This document shows, piece by piece, positions 1-9,043 of a stretch of 41,316 nucleotides of DNA. The notes beneath the pieces were generated by a model. It saw nothing but the letters and a program-made list of their open reading frames with translations, had not been told where the DNA came from and ran no database searches. Made by a program: the position numbers and the translations under genes. Numbering within the stretch: position 1 is the stretch's first letter; every line of letters begins with the position of its first letter. This DNA comes from Sphingomonas sp. GM_Shp_1 (GTDB taxonomy: Bacteria; Pseudomonadota; Alphaproteobacteria; Sphingomonadales; Sphingomonadaceae): positions 1 to 41,316 of the forward strand of contig NZ_JALNUR010000027.1 in assembly GCF_026540895.1 (NCBI RefSeq), given 5' to 3'.

Positions 1-10
1 TCCATAGCCC

Positions 11-994
11 TTACAGCTTCACCAGCATCTTGCCCTTATTACCGCCCGAGAACAGCGCCAGAAACGCTTCCGGCATCCGGTCCAGCCCTTCGAAGACCGT
101 CTCCTCCCGCTGCAATTTCCCCTCGCCCAGCATCGCGGCCATGTCGCGATAGAAGCCCTGGTGATCCTTGAAGTCGGAGACGATGAACCCCTGGATCCGC
201 ACGCGATTGCCGATCAGGCGGGCGAGATATTTCAGGCTGGTCGGCTTGGCGTCGTTATAGACGTCGATCATCCCGCAAATGGCGAAGCGCGCACCCGGCC
301 GCGCATGGGCCAGCGCGGCGTCGAGATGGTCGCCGCCGACATTGTCGAAATAGACGTCGATTCCGTCCGGGGCCGCTTCGCCCAGCGCCTCGACCACCGG
401 CTTGCCCGCCTTATAGTCGATGACCACGTCGGCCCCCAGCGAGCGCACCCATTCGCCCTTGTCCGCGCCGCCCGCCGACCCGATGACCGTCATCCCTTTG
501 GCCTTGGCGATCTGGACCACGGTCGATCCGACCGCGCCCGCCGCCGCCGACACGAACACCGTGTCGCCCGGCTTTGCCTCGGCGATGCGAAGCAGGCCGT
601 AATAGGCGGTCATGCCCGGCATGCCGAACTGGCCCAGAAAGGCCTGGGGATCGACCGGCAGATCGGGCAGCGGCTGGACTTGCGACGCCGGGATCACCGC
701 CTCGTCGCGCCAGCCCGCCATATGGCTGACCAACGTGCCGACCGCGAGGCCGTCCGAGCGGCTTTCCACCACCTCGCCGATCGCGCCGCCCTGCATCGGT
801 TCGCCTAGTTGGAACGGCGGGACATAGCTTTTCACGTCGTTCATCCGCCCGCGCATATAGGGATCGACCGACAACCAGCGGTTCGCCACCCGCACCTGTC
901 CGTCTGCCAGTTCGGGCAGCGCCTGCTCGATCAACGCGAAATCCTGTGGCTTCGGCATCCCCTGCGGGCGGTTTGCCAGCGTCCAAGCTTTCAT
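11..994 (-). CDS. NADP-dependent oxidoreductase, zinc-less MDR family
   Basis: Predicted cytoplasmic NAD(P)H-dependent reductase of the medium-chain dehydrogenase/reductase superfamily, about 327 residues. It resembles the CurA / leukotriene B4 12-hydroxydehydrogenase-like group that reduces activated double bonds. The N-terminal GroES-like domain includes the motif DPYMRGRM. The Rossmann half contains AAAGAVGS, the family's glycine-rich NADP loop, followed by GSAGG and GADVVIDY. No cysteine/histidine set for structural or catalytic zinc is visible, as expected for this branch. I chose the ATG at 994 because AAGGATA precedes it at good spacing. An ATG at 1027 is in frame but falls inside a hairpin region. 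The substrate cannot be told from sequence. Confidence 0.88.
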   Translation of the reverse strand: MKAWTLANRPQGMPKPQDFALIEQALPELADGQVRVANRWLSVDPYMRGRMNDVKSYVPPFQLGEPMQGGAIGEVVESRSDGLAVGTLVSHMAGWRDEAVIPASQVQPLPDLPVDPQAFLGQFGMPGMTAYYGLLRIAEAKPGDTVFVSAAAGAVGSTVVQIAKAKGMTVIGSAGGADKGEWVRSLGADVVIDYKAGKPVVEALGEAAPDGIDVYFDNVGGDHLDAALAHARPGARFAICGMIDVYNDAKPTSLKYLARLIGNRVRIQGFIVSDFKDHQGFYRDMAAMLGEGKLQREETVFEGLDRMPEAFLALFSGGNKGKMLVKL

Positions 995-1031
995 GATCCT
1001 ATCCTTTTCATCGTCTGTGGCGGACATGGGA

Positions 1032-1062
1032 GAGGGCCCGGGTGAAGTCCACCCGAGCCCTC
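1032..1062 (-). terminator. Hairpin downstream of the DUF2171 gene, possible terminator
   Basis: A 13-bp stem with one mismatch and a 5-base loop lies between the stop of the DUF2171 gene (1098) and the start of the oxidoreductase (994). In the minus direction it is followed by TCTCCC rather than a clean T run, so it is only a moderate terminator candidate. Confidence 0.4.
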
Positions 1063-1097
1063 CAAGAAAAGTCACCGGTTGGTGACGTTTTTCTTTA

Positions 1098-2351
1098 TCA
1101 GTAACCCCGATTGGTGTCCGAGGTGCTGCCCGTGGTCGTGCCGCTCGTGCTGGTCGACGCCGTCGAACCGCCGGTGGTCGAGGTCGTACCCGTACCGCTC
1201 TGGCCGGTGGTGCCGGTCGTGCCCTGGCCGGTCTGGCCGTAGCTGCTCGACTGACCATAGGCGTTCGACTGGCCGTAGCGGTTCGATCCGGTCTCGCTGG
1301 TGCGATCGCCGAACATGGCGCGGGCATTTTCCTCTTCGCGCCAATGACTCTTGGCCTCTTCGGCGGTCTTGGTCAGCGTGACCTTGTCCTCGACCGACTT
1401 CAGCCAGCGCGACGGGATCGAGTGGTGCTGGCCGTCCGCATCGCGGTCGCTCTTGGTCAGCAGGATGCGATCGCCGCGCACCTTGTCGACCGTGCCGACA
1501 TGCGCGCCGTCCGAACCCAGCACTTCCTGATGCTCGGTCACCTTGGACAACAGGCCGCGCTGGCCCTCGCGCTCGGTGCGCCAGCTGCTGAACTCGTTCT
1601 CGAACTTGGTGCGGTTCTCGCTGCGATACTCGTCATAATCGCGATCGAGCGCGGCGATCTGGCCCGAGCGCCAGCTATTATAGTCGTGATCCTGCGCGGC
1701 ATAGTAGCGCTCGTCGAAGCGGGCATCGGCCTCGCGGCGGCGCTCCGCATCCTCATCGCCGAACCACGAGCGGACCTCGTCCCCTGCGCGAGCGAAGAAG
1801 CCGCGATCCTCGTAGTCATAGCCCTGCGGCTGGCGACCATAGTCGCGGCCCGACTGCTGGCGGCCATGATCGCCGCGACCCTGGCGATCGTCCCGGCCAT
1901 AGCGATCGCCGGTATAGCCATAGCCGCGCGAGGAATCGCCGTAACCGCGTGTCGTGTCGCTATAGCCCGAGGGTCGATAGCCTTCGCGGCCATAGTCGCG
2001 CTGGCCACCGCGGTAGCTGTCACGGCCATAGGAGCCGTAGTCGCCCGATCCCGAACGCCCTTCGCCATAGCGGCCTTCGTTCTGGCGACCGCCGAAATCC
2101 TGGCGCGAACCGCGATAGCTGTCGTCCCGATCATAGCCCTGGCGGCCATAGCCCTGATGGCCATAGTCGCGCGCGCCGTAACCGCGGCGGCTGTCGTTGC
2201 GGCTGTCATCGCGATCGTCGTCGAATGCGCCCGCCGCTTCGTAATCGCGCGCGCTGGAATAGGTGTAGTCCCGCCCCGAGCCGTAATCCCGGCCATAGTC
2301 GAAGTCGCGACCGCCACGATTGGCGTCGCGGGAATAGCGATCGTAAGCCAT
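1098..2351 (-). CDS. DUF2171-domain protein with long Tyr/Gly/Arg/Asp low-complexity N-terminus
   Basis: About 417 residues, function unknown. Residues 1 to about 185 consist largely of Y, G, R, D and S, in repeats such as YGRD, RGYG and DSYRGG. Residues 190-260 form a charged, probably helical segment containing RSWFGDEDAERRR and several aromatic/acidic pairs. Residues about 262-345 match the DUF2171 family, whose members are small beta-rich modules (here VLGSDGAHVGTVDKV and the SIPSRWLKSV segment). The tail from about 370 is almost only T, S and G. ATG 2351 has an excellent GGAGG ribosome site; the longer frame to 2558 has none. A candidate EcfG promoter upstream suggests stress induction. 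The low-complexity part looks disordered and could drive condensate formation or nucleic-acid contact, but that is inference. Confidence 0.85.
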   Translation of the reverse strand: MAYDRYSRDANRGGRDFDYGRDYGSGRDYTYSSARDYEAAGAFDDDRDDSRNDSRRGYGARDYGHQGYGRQGYDRDDSYRGSRQDFGGRQNEGRYGEGRSGSGDYGSYGRDSYRGGQRDYGREGYRPSGYSDTTRGYGDSSRGYGYTGDRYGRDDRQGRGDHGRQQSGRDYGRQPQGYDYEDRGFFARAGDEVRSWFGDEDAERRREADARFDERYYAAQDHDYNSWRSGQIAALDRDYDEYRSENRTKFENEFSSWRTEREGQRGLLSKVTEHQEVLGSDGAHVGTVDKVRGDRILLTKSDRDADGQHHSIPSRWLKSVEDKVTLTKTAEEAKSHWREEENARAMFGDRTSETGSNRYGQSNAYGQSSSYGQTGQGTTGTTGQSGTGTTSTTGGSTASTSTSGTTTGSTSDTNRGY

Positions 2352-2426
2352 CCTAAACCCTCCTGAAAATCGGTCCTGCGGGGGCCGACGCCGCTCGTCC
2401 GGCGGGCCGTGCCATCCGATGGTTTC

Positions 2427-2452
2427 AATGAGGAAGATCAAGACATTGTTCC
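2427..2452 (-). promoter_or_regulatory. Candidate EcfG (general stress sigma factor) promoter for the DUF2171 gene
   Basis: On the minus strand GGAAC (2448-2452) is followed after exactly 17 bases by CATTG (-10 at 2427-2430). The alphaproteobacterial EcfG consensus is GGAAC-N16/17-CGTT, so the -35 is perfect and the -10 has one mismatch. It would give a leader of about 70 bases before the ATG at 2351. Confidence 0.4.
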
Positions 2453-2600
2453 GTGGCCGCGGCGCTCCGCACGACGGAATGCCCGATGCGAAAGGCCGAA
2501 AGCGGCGGAAAAATTTTCGCGGCCCGCCGCTTTGGAGTGTTGCGTCGCCCCGGATCACCGGCTAATGGCGTCGCTCCCGACCACGGTCGGGATATGGGGC

Positions 2601-2676
2601 GGGGCTGTAGCTCAGATGGGAGAGCGCTGCAATCGCACTGCAGAGGTCAGGGGTTCGATTCCCCTCAGCTCCACCA
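2601..2676 (+). tRNA. tRNA-Ala (anticodon CGC), CCA encoded
   Basis: Full cloverleaf. The acceptor arm GGGGCTG pairs with CAGCTCC, the D-arm region is GCTCAGATGGGAGAGC, the anticodon loop is ATCGCAC with anticodon CGC, and the T-arm is GGGGTTCGATTCCCC. It ends with A73 and a genomically encoded CCA (2674-2676). It reads the GCG alanine codon, which should be common in this GC-rich genome. Confidence 0.95.
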
Positions 2677-2773
2677 CCCCTTTCACCGGAACGATATGCC
2701 GGTGCTTTTCTCCTCCCATCGCTGACGCCGTCCGGTCCTTGCCCGATCCCGCATGCCATGCGTTGACGCCGCG

Positions 2774-3532
2774 ATGATCCCCGATCCCATTCCTGCCGCC
2801 ACCCTGATCCTGATGCGCGAAGGGGCGGCGCGCGACGCCCTTCCCGAAATTCTGCTGGTCGAACGCGGCGCGGCGCTGGCCTTTCTGGGCGGGGCGATGG
2901 TCTTTCCCGGTGGTCGGGTCGATCCCGGCGACCATGCGATGGTGCCCGCCGGTGCCACCGATCCGGACGACAGCGCCGCGCGCATCGCCGCCATTCGCGA
3001 GACGATCGAGGAAGTCGGTCTGGCGGTCGGTCTGATGCCGCATCCCGATGAAACCGCCGTGGCGGACTTGCGCGCCGACATGCTGCGCGGCCAGTCCTTC
3101 GCGGCGGCGTTGGCCGAACGGCGCCTGCGGATCGACGAAGCCGCGCTGACGCCCTTCGCCCGCTGGTGTCCCGAACATGTCCCCGTGCGCCGGTTCGATG
3201 CACGCTTCTATATGGCGGAGGTGCCGCGCCACGCCTCCACCCCCATCATCGACGGGGGCGAAACCGCCGCCGCGCGGTGGATGACGGCGCGGGCCGTCCT
3301 GTCGGCGGCGGACCGGGGGGATATCCATATCATCTTCCCGACCCGTCGGACGCTGGAACGATTGGCCCAGTATCGGGATTTCCCCTCTGCCATGGCCGAT
3401 GCCCGCGCCTGGCCGGTCCGGCGGATCGTCCCTTTCCAAGCGGAGCGTGACGGCGTGCCATCGATCTGCATTCCCGACGATATGGGCTATCCGATCACCT
3501 CGGAACCCGTCACCGCCGCCAGACGCGGGTGA
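2774..3532 (+). CDS. NUDIX hydrolase (NUDT7/NUDT19-like, CoA-type)
   Basis: Predicted Nudix hydrolase of about 252 residues that would cleave a nucleoside diphosphate linked to another group. The Nudix box is split in the way typical of the larger NUDT19/CoA-diphosphatase type: MVFPGGRVDPGD comes first, then a spacer of about 20 residues, then RETIEEVG carrying the metal-binding glutamates. The actual substrate is not shown by the sequence. An ATG at 2753 is also in frame; the one at 2774 gives a more typical N-terminus, and neither has a strong ribosome site. The stop overlaps the next gene's ATG by one base (TGATG), so the two are probably translated together. It follows tRNA-Ala closely. 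Confidence 0.82.
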   Translation: MIPDPIPAATLILMREGAARDALPEILLVERGAALAFLGGAMVFPGGRVDPGDHAMVPAGATDPDDSAARIAAIRETIEEVGLAVGLMPHPDETAVADLRADMLRGQSFAAALAERRLRIDEAALTPFARWCPEHVPVRRFDARFYMAEVPRHASTPIIDGGETAAARWMTARAVLSAADRGDIHIIFPTRRTLERLAQYRDFPSAMADARAWPVRRIVPFQAERDGVPSICIPDDMGYPITSEPVTAARRG

Positions 3533-4263
3533 TGCGCGCGCTCCGGCGATGGACGACCGTCATGGTCCTGATCGCCGGAGCGGCGATGCTGGCGCTGCTG
3601 ATCTGGACGCTGGTGCGGCAGCGGCCGCAGGACGTGCCCTGGGCTCCGCTCGATCTCGGCCAGCCGGTGGGGCTGTTCACGGGACGCAAGCTGACCGCGC
3701 TGACCCAGTACCGGGCGGCGTGCCTGGCGCTGCTCGACAAGGCGGGGATCGCCTATACCGCCTTGCCCCCGCGCTCGACGGGCGGACAGTGCGGCTATGA
3801 CGATGGGGTGCGCTTCGCAACCGGCGGCGCGCGGTCGGTCGGTTATCGCCCCGCCTCGCTCGGCGTCTCCTGCCCGGTCGCCGCCTCGCTCGCCTTATGG
3901 GAATGGAACAGCGTCCAGCCCGCCGCCCGCGCGCTATTGGGGGCGGAGGTCGTCGCGATCGATCATTTGGGCAGCTATAATTGCCGCCGCATCAACGGGC
4001 GCAGTTCCAGCGACTGGAGCGAGCATGCGCGCGCCAATGCGGTCGATATCGCGGGGTTCCGCCTGAGCGACGGTCGCCGGATCAGCGTGTTGCGCGACTG
4101 GCGCGACCAGGGAAAGGCCGGGCAGTTCCTGCGCCGGGTCCGCGACGAGGCATGCGATCTGTTCGCGACCACCCTCTCACCCGACTATAACGCCGCCCAT
4201 GCCGACCATTTCCATCTCGACCAGGCCTATCGCGGGTCGATGGGCTGGCGCGCCTGTCGCTGA
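3532..4263 (+). CDS. Extensin-like C-terminal domain protein, membrane-anchored
   Basis: About 243 residues. One hydrophobic segment (about residues 9-27) should anchor it in the inner membrane with the rest in the periplasm. The remainder matches the bacterial Extensin-like_C family, named for plant similarity but with a fold related to M15 metallopeptidases. The probable metal ligands are visible: H165 and D172 in SEHARANAVDIAGF, and H226/H228 in HADHFHLD. Several cysteines (64, 87, 114, 151, 208) may form periplasmic disulfides. A cell-wall peptidase role fits the fold but is not proven. It starts at the ATG overlapping the Nudix stop; a GTG three bases earlier is also possible. It converges with the next gene on the minus strand. 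Confidence 0.82.
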   Translation: MRALRRWTTVMVLIAGAAMLALLIWTLVRQRPQDVPWAPLDLGQPVGLFTGRKLTALTQYRAACLALLDKAGIAYTALPPRSTGGQCGYDDGVRFATGGARSVGYRPASLGVSCPVAASLALWEWNSVQPAARALLGAEVVAIDHLGSYNCRRINGRSSSDWSEHARANAVDIAGFRLSDGRRISVLRDWRDQGKAGQFLRRVRDEACDLFATTLSPDYNAAHADHFHLDQAYRGSMGWRACR

Positions 4264-4282
4264 CCGGCGCGCGCTTCGGCGA

Positions 4283-4807
4283 TCAGCTGGCCAGCGAAGT
4301 GCCGTTGGTGTCCACCTTCTCCACCCAATGCGGGAAAAAGGCGGGCTGGCGGCTCGACCAGCCTGCCGCGGTCGCCGCCGCCTCGCTGATCGACTGGAGC
4401 AGCTTGCGCCGCAATTCGGGATGCAGATGCGGCAGCGCCGCCGCCGAACAGAAGACCGCCGGCAGCCACGGCCGCACCTCGGCCCCGATCAGCCGCTCGT
4501 ACAGGAAGCGAAAGGCGGAGAAGCTGGTCAGCCGCCCCTGCCCCAGATCGAACGCCGCGATCGTCACGAAGGGGGCCATGAACGGCTCCAGCGATTCCAG
4601 GCCGCTATCGACCGGGATCAGGTGCCGGATTTCGGGCAGGTTGCGGTACAGCCGGGCCTGGGCGCGGATGCTCGCCGCCTCGACCACGTCGCGCGACCAG
4701 CGGGCCATCGCATCCTCGCGGTCCAGCCCGATGTCGAGCGACCGGCGGATGTAACGCTGGGTCGCCGCCGCGAAGCCCGCAAATTCCTTCATCTCGGCCA
4801 ATGTCAT
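4283..4807 (-). CDS. Hypothetical protein, mostly helical
   Basis: I do not recognise this protein. The predicted product is about 174 residues, mainly alpha-helical in composition, without a signal peptide, membrane segment, or cysteine or histidine cluster. Residues spanning RWSRDVVEAASIRAQARLY look like an amphipathic helix. I placed the start at ATG 4807 because GAAGG lies four bases upstream; in-frame ATGs at 4840 and 4858 would add 11 or 17 residues but have poorly spaced ribosome sites. It converges with the extensin-like gene (20 bases between stops). Codon use matches its neighbours, so I think it is real. Confidence 0.65.
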   Translation of the reverse strand: MTLAEMKEFAGFAAATQRYIRRSLDIGLDREDAMARWSRDVVEAASIRAQARLYRNLPEIRHLIPVDSGLESLEPFMAPFVTIAAFDLGQGRLTSFSAFRFLYERLIGAEVRPWLPAVFCSAAALPHLHPELRRKLLQSISEAAATAAGWSSRQPAFFPHWVEKVDTNGTSLAS

Positions 4808-5125
4808 CGTGCCTTCGGCCGGTCTGTTCCTCGATCCCATATCCTTTACCCCGCCCATCGAAACTGCCCGATCATCATGCGCCGATTTGGTTAACGCAAC
4901 GCTGAACGGGCCGAAGACAAACGACCATGAAATCCGCCGCGCCGCAACATTGATTGCGACGAACGGTGTTCTGGGCCATCATTTTCCGGATATTGTCCGC
5001 AGACGGGACAGAAAGAGTCGTTCGGCGACATCTGGGTTTCCGCATCGATCGCGCGGCCCGGAATGCATCGCAACGAACCCATCGGGCGAGGCGGCGCGGT
5101 CACGCCTCCCCACCCGGATCGGCGA
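4808..5125. other. Gene-free interval of about 320 bases
   Basis: Somewhat lower GC than its surroundings. Short frames here lack ribosome sites and recognisable products. I see no tRNA, strong terminator or repeat. It presumably holds the promoter of the minus-strand gene starting at 4807. Confidence 0.5.
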
Positions 5126-5392
5126 TTATTCCTTGTAACCCGACGACTCCGCCGGACCGTCGCGGCCGGGCTGGGTGATCGAGGGCGGATCGCTGGCGTC
5201 CATCGATTCGTCGAGGCTTTCGTCGAGCTGCGCCTCGACATCCTCGGGGTTCTTCTTCAAGTCGCCGGTGATCTCCGGGTCCTGTCCGGCGTCCTGTTCG
5301 GGCGGACGCGGACGGTTGCCCTGCTCGGCCTGTTCGCCGCCCGGCGCCACCGACACGCTGTCCAGCGCGCGGTCGTCGATGCTGTCGTTCAT
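5126..5392 (-). CDS. Small acidic hypothetical protein, probable stress-regulon member
   Basis: 88 residues, strongly acidic and hydrophilic, rich in D, E, P, G and Q, with no hydrophobic core and probably disordered. The run LDESLDESMDASDPPS is an acidic repeat. GGGAAG precedes the ATG at 5392 with good spacing. A near-perfect EcfG-type promoter lies immediately upstream, so I infer expression under general stress. No family function is known to me. Confidence 0.68.
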   Translation of the reverse strand: MNDSIDDRALDSVSVAPGGEQAEQGNRPRPPEQDAGQDPEITGDLKKNPEDVEAQLDESLDESMDASDPPSITQPGRDGPAESSGYKE

Positions 5393-5422
5393 GTCACTTC
5401 CCCATCACGAGTGGACAGGATC

Positions 5423-5448
5423 AACGAGCCAGCCCGCGCAACCGTTCC
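5423..5448 (-). promoter_or_regulatory. EcfG-type promoter for the small acidic protein
   Basis: Minus strand: GGAAC (5444-5448), 17-base spacer, then CGTTGA (-10 CGTT at 5423-5426). This matches the alphaproteobacterial general-stress sigma factor consensus GGAAC-N16/17-CGTT at every position. The expected transcript begins about 20-25 bases before the ATG at 5392. Confidence 0.65.
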
Positions 5449-5457
5449 TGCCCCGCC

Positions 5458-6237
5458 TCAGTCGAGACGGCGAACGCTGACCCGCTGATCGCAAAGCTGC
5501 GCCTCGCCGAAGACGGTCATGAAGGCGATGTCGGTGGCATCGCGCCCGACACACACCCGCGCGATCTCGTCCGCACGCGCCATGCCGGTCGCATCGACCA
5601 GATGCCAGCTTCCCTCCAGCCACAGCTCGGCGACGGCATGGAAGTCCGGCGGATCGACGCCGGGCGCATAGGCCGAGACGCAGCGCGCCGGGATCTCCGC
5701 CGCCCGCGCCAGGGCGACCAGCAGATGGGCATAGTCGCGGCACACCCCGATGCGCATTCCGAAGGTATCGAGCGCGCTCGTCACCCCGCTGGAACTGCCC
5801 GACCGATAATCGAGGCGGGTCGACACCCAGTCGAGCAGCGCGGTCGCCATCGCGCCGCCCGACAGGCCGGCAAAGCGGCGTCGCACGAACCCCTCCAGCC
5901 GGTCGGACTCGCAATAGCGGCTGGGCAACAGATAGGGGACGAGATTACCGGTCAGCGCACGCGCCGGGGTCGCCTGCATCCCCTCCAGCCGCAGCACCGG
6001 CCGGTCGATCGCCACCACCGCCTCGTACCGCGCGATCAGGGCATGGTCCGCCCGTACCCAGCATCGCTGTCCGATCCCGTCCTCGCCGGGCACCGCCGTC
6101 ACGCCATGATCGGTCCGGATGGTCAGCGCCTGATGCTCCAGCCGCTGGTCGGCCATCGCCGCCACCTCGACCTGCAACAGGATGTCCGCCGGTTCGCGAA
6201 GGCCATAGTCCAGCGTCACTTCTATCGACAGGCGCAT
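5458..6237 (-). CDS. Transglutaminase-like cysteine protease family protein
   Basis: About 259 residues, no signal peptide. The N-terminal half is a beta-rich domain common in bacterial transglutaminase-like proteins. The C-terminal half is the transglutaminase core with an intact triad: C166 in GVCRDYAH, H200 in DFHAV and D215 in LVDATG. Bacterial members are generally proteases or amidases rather than cross-linkers; the substrate is unknown. ATG 6237 has AAGGAAC upstream; an ATG 18 bases earlier is possible. The gene starts just after the terminator of the Bax-inhibitor gene, so it should have its own promoter or depend on read-through. Confidence 0.87.
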   Translation of the reverse strand: MRLSIEVTLDYGLREPADILLQVEVAAMADQRLEHQALTIRTDHGVTAVPGEDGIGQRCWVRADHALIARYEAVVAIDRPVLRLEGMQATPARALTGNLVPYLLPSRYCESDRLEGFVRRRFAGLSGGAMATALLDWVSTRLDYRSGSSSGVTSALDTFGMRIGVCRDYAHLLVALARAAEIPARCVSAYAPGVDPPDFHAVAELWLEGSWHLVDATGMARADEIARVCVGRDATDIAFMTVFGEAQLCDQRVSVRRLD

Positions 6238-6256
6238 GGGCCGTGTTCCTTCCACG

Positions 6257-6289
6257 AAAAAAGGGCCCGGCGGACACTCCGCCGGGCCC
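6257..6289 (-). terminator. Intrinsic terminator of the Bax-inhibitor-1 gene
   Basis: In the minus direction a perfect 11-bp GC stem (arms 6279-6289 and 6263-6273, loop 6274-6278) is followed directly by six T residues (6262-6257). It lies just after the stop at 6315 and is the clearest rho-independent terminator in the window. Confidence 0.9.
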
Positions 6290-6314
6290 CATGTCTAAAC
6301 CCGTTATCCGACGA

Positions 6315-7061
<747 letters not shown>

Positions 7062-7184
7062 GGTGAAACATTGCTCCTTTGCCCGGCCATATGCCGGTTA
7101 TGGGAAATATCGCTCTGTTGGGGACTCATTTCAAGCGGGAGAGGTTCCCGTGACGGCCACAGAATGCGATAGACATGTTTTGTC

Positions 7185-7736
7185 ATGGTCCGCCTGTTCG
7201 TCGCCCTTCGCCCGCCCCCCGCCATTCGCGACAGGCTGGCCGATGCCATGGACGGCGTACCCCATGCCCGTTGGCAGGATGACGACCAGCTTCACTTGAC
7301 CCTGCGCTTCATCGGCGAGGTGGATCGCCCGGTGGCGGAGGATATCGTCGCCGCGCTGGGACAGGTCCACGCCCCCGCGCCGGTGGTCCGGATCGCCGGG
7401 GTGGGCGCCTTCGACCAGCGCGGGCGGGTCGATACCCTATGGGCCGGGGTCAGCCCGCACGACGCGCTCGCCCATCTGCATCGCAAGGTGGACCAGGCCT
7501 GTGTGCGTGTCGGCCTGCCGCCCGAAGCGCGCGCCTATCGCCCGCATATCACGCTGGCCCGCCTGCCCCGATCCGCCGGGACCGCGCCCGAGATCGAGGG
7601 GTGGCGCGCCGTCCATGCCGGTCTGTCGAGCGACCCTTTCGCGATGGAGCATATCCTGCTCTATCAAAGCCACCTCGGCCATGGCGGCGCATCCTATGAA
7701 CCGGTGATGCGTTGGCCGCTGGATACCGGCGGGTGA
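7185..7736 (+). CDS. thpR: RNA 2',3'-cyclic phosphodiesterase (LigT/ThpR)
   Basis: 183 residues, a member of the 2H phosphoesterase superfamily that opens 2',3'-cyclic phosphate on RNA ends. Both catalytic HxTx motifs are intact: HLTL at 37-40 and HITL at 121-124. The N-terminus MVRLFVALRPP is typical of ThpR. The ribosome site is weak. It is transcribed divergently from the Bax-inhibitor gene and lies 44 bases ahead of sodC. Confidence 0.92.
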   Translation: MVRLFVALRPPPAIRDRLADAMDGVPHARWQDDDQLHLTLRFIGEVDRPVAEDIVAALGQVHAPAPVVRIAGVGAFDQRGRVDTLWAGVSPHDALAHLHRKVDQACVRVGLPPEARAYRPHITLARLPRSAGTAPEIEGWRAVHAGLSSDPFAMEHILLYQSHLGHGGASYEPVMRWPLDTGG

Positions 7737-7780
7737 CAAGCCGGGCCTTATTCGTTTCGTTCGATCAGGGAGCTTCCGAC

Positions 7781-8317
7781 ATGAAATATCTCGCACTCAC
7801 GACCGCTGCGATCGTCGCGCTGGGCCTCGCGGCCTGCGACCAGGCCAAGATGGAAACGGGCTCCCCCGTCCCCGGCGGCCCGAGTGCGACCGCGAGCCTG
7901 CGTACCGGCACCGGCGTCGAGGCCGGTCGTGCGACCGCGACCGAGGTGGCGGGCGGGCTTCGCATCACGCTGGACGCGATGAACGTGCCGGCGGGCATGC
8001 ACGGCGTCCATATCCACACGGTCGGCCGCTGCAACGCGCCGGACTTCACGACGGCGGGCGGCCATTGGAACCCCACCCAGCGCCAGCATGGCAGCATGAA
8101 TCCGCAAGGGCCGCATGAGGGCGACATGCCCAACATGACCGTCGGCAATGACGGTCGCGGGACGCTGGGCGTCGTGTTGCCGGGGGCGACCATGGCGGGG
8201 CTGCTCGATGCGGACGGCTCGGCGATCGTGATCCACGCCGCCGCCGATGACCTGAAGACCGACCCCAGCGGCAATAGCGGCGGCCGCATCGCCTGCGGCG
8301 TGTTCCAGGCCAACTAA
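7781..8317 (+). CDS. sodC: Superoxide dismutase [Cu-Zn], lipoprotein form
   Basis: Periplasmic Cu/Zn superoxide dismutase of about 178 residues that disproportionates superoxide. The N-terminus is a lipoprotein signal with lipobox LAAC (C19), so the enzyme should be membrane-tethered. The metal site looks complete: copper histidines in GVHIHTVG, the bridging histidine in GGHWNP, zinc ligands in RQHG and GPHEGDMPN, and the later copper histidine in IVIHAAADD. The disulfide cysteines (VGRC and IACGVF) and the active-site arginine (GGRIACG) are present. ATG 7781 has GGGAGC upstream; the longer frame into thpR has no support. Confidence 0.95.
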   Translation: MKYLALTTAAIVALGLAACDQAKMETGSPVPGGPSATASLRTGTGVEAGRATATEVAGGLRITLDAMNVPAGMHGVHIHTVGRCNAPDFTTAGGHWNPTQRQHGSMNPQGPHEGDMPNMTVGNDGRGTLGVVLPGATMAGLLDADGSAIVIHAAADDLKTDPSGNSGGRIACGVFQAN

Positions 8318-8368
8318 GCCCCTTGCCCCGCCGCCGATCGGGTGGCGGGGCCCCGATCCGGAGCATCG

Positions 8369-9031
8369 ATGACCCACGCCTTGCCGACCCGCGCCTTTGG
8401 CGGCTTCCTGTTCGACATGGACGGAACGATCCTGAGTTCCATCGCCTCCGCCGAACGCGCCTGGACCCGCTGGGCCGAGCGGCATGGACTGGATGTCGAG
8501 GCGTTCCTGCCCACCATCCACGGCGTCCAGTCGGTCGAGACGATCCGGCGGCTGAACCTGCCTGGCGTCGACCCGGTGGCGGAGGCGCATGCGCTGACCG
8601 AGGCGGAGATGCTGGACGTCGACGATGTGGTGCCGATCGGGGGCGCGGGCGAATTCCTGGCGGCGCTGCCGGCTGATCGCTGGGCGATCGTGACCTCGGC
8701 GCCCAAGCGGCTGGCGGAGGTGCGGCTGAAGGCGGCGGGTCTGCCGCTACCGGGCGTGTTCGTGACGGCGGAGGACGCGGAGCGGAGCAAGCCCGCCCCC
8801 GACGGATTCCTGCTGGGCGCCGAACGTCTGGGCGTGGCACCGGAAGATTGCCTGGCGTTCGAGGATGCCCCCGCCGGAATCGCGGCGGCCGGGGCGGCGG
8901 GGATGACGGTGGTCGTCATCACCGAGACGCATCGGGGCATGATGGATACCACCCATGCGATGGTCGCCGACTATCGCGATCTGGCGGTGGAGTGGGATGG
9001 TGCGAGTTTGAAGCTGGACCACCGGGTTTAA
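8369..9031 (+). CDS. HAD-superfamily phosphatase, subfamily IA
   Basis: About 220 residues. HAD motif I is FDMDGTIL (nucleophile D16, acid D18), motif II lies at VTSAPK, motif III at the KPAPDGFLLGAERL lysine and motif IV at FEDAPAGIAAA. The pattern fits the sugar-phosphate/phosphoglycolate phosphatase-like group with a helical cap, so it should hydrolyse a small phosphorylated metabolite. The exact substrate is not evident. ATG 8369 has CGGAG five bases upstream; a frame from 8342 is longer but without a ribosome site. Confidence 0.9.
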   Translation: MTHALPTRAFGGFLFDMDGTILSSIASAERAWTRWAERHGLDVEAFLPTIHGVQSVETIRRLNLPGVDPVAEAHALTEAEMLDVDDVVPIGGAGEFLAALPADRWAIVTSAPKRLAEVRLKAAGLPLPGVFVTAEDAERSKPAPDGFLLGAERLGVAPEDCLAFEDAPAGIAAAGAAGMTVVVITETHRGMMDTTHAMVADYRDLAVEWDGASLKLDHRV

Positions 9032-9043
9032 ATCATGGCCGTA

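Noticed and set aside
1344..2366. A 340-residue open frame on the plus strand opposite the DUF2171 gene
   Set aside because: It mirrors the repetitive codons of the real gene, consists of Ala/Ile/Val repeats, and has no ribosome site or homologous feature.
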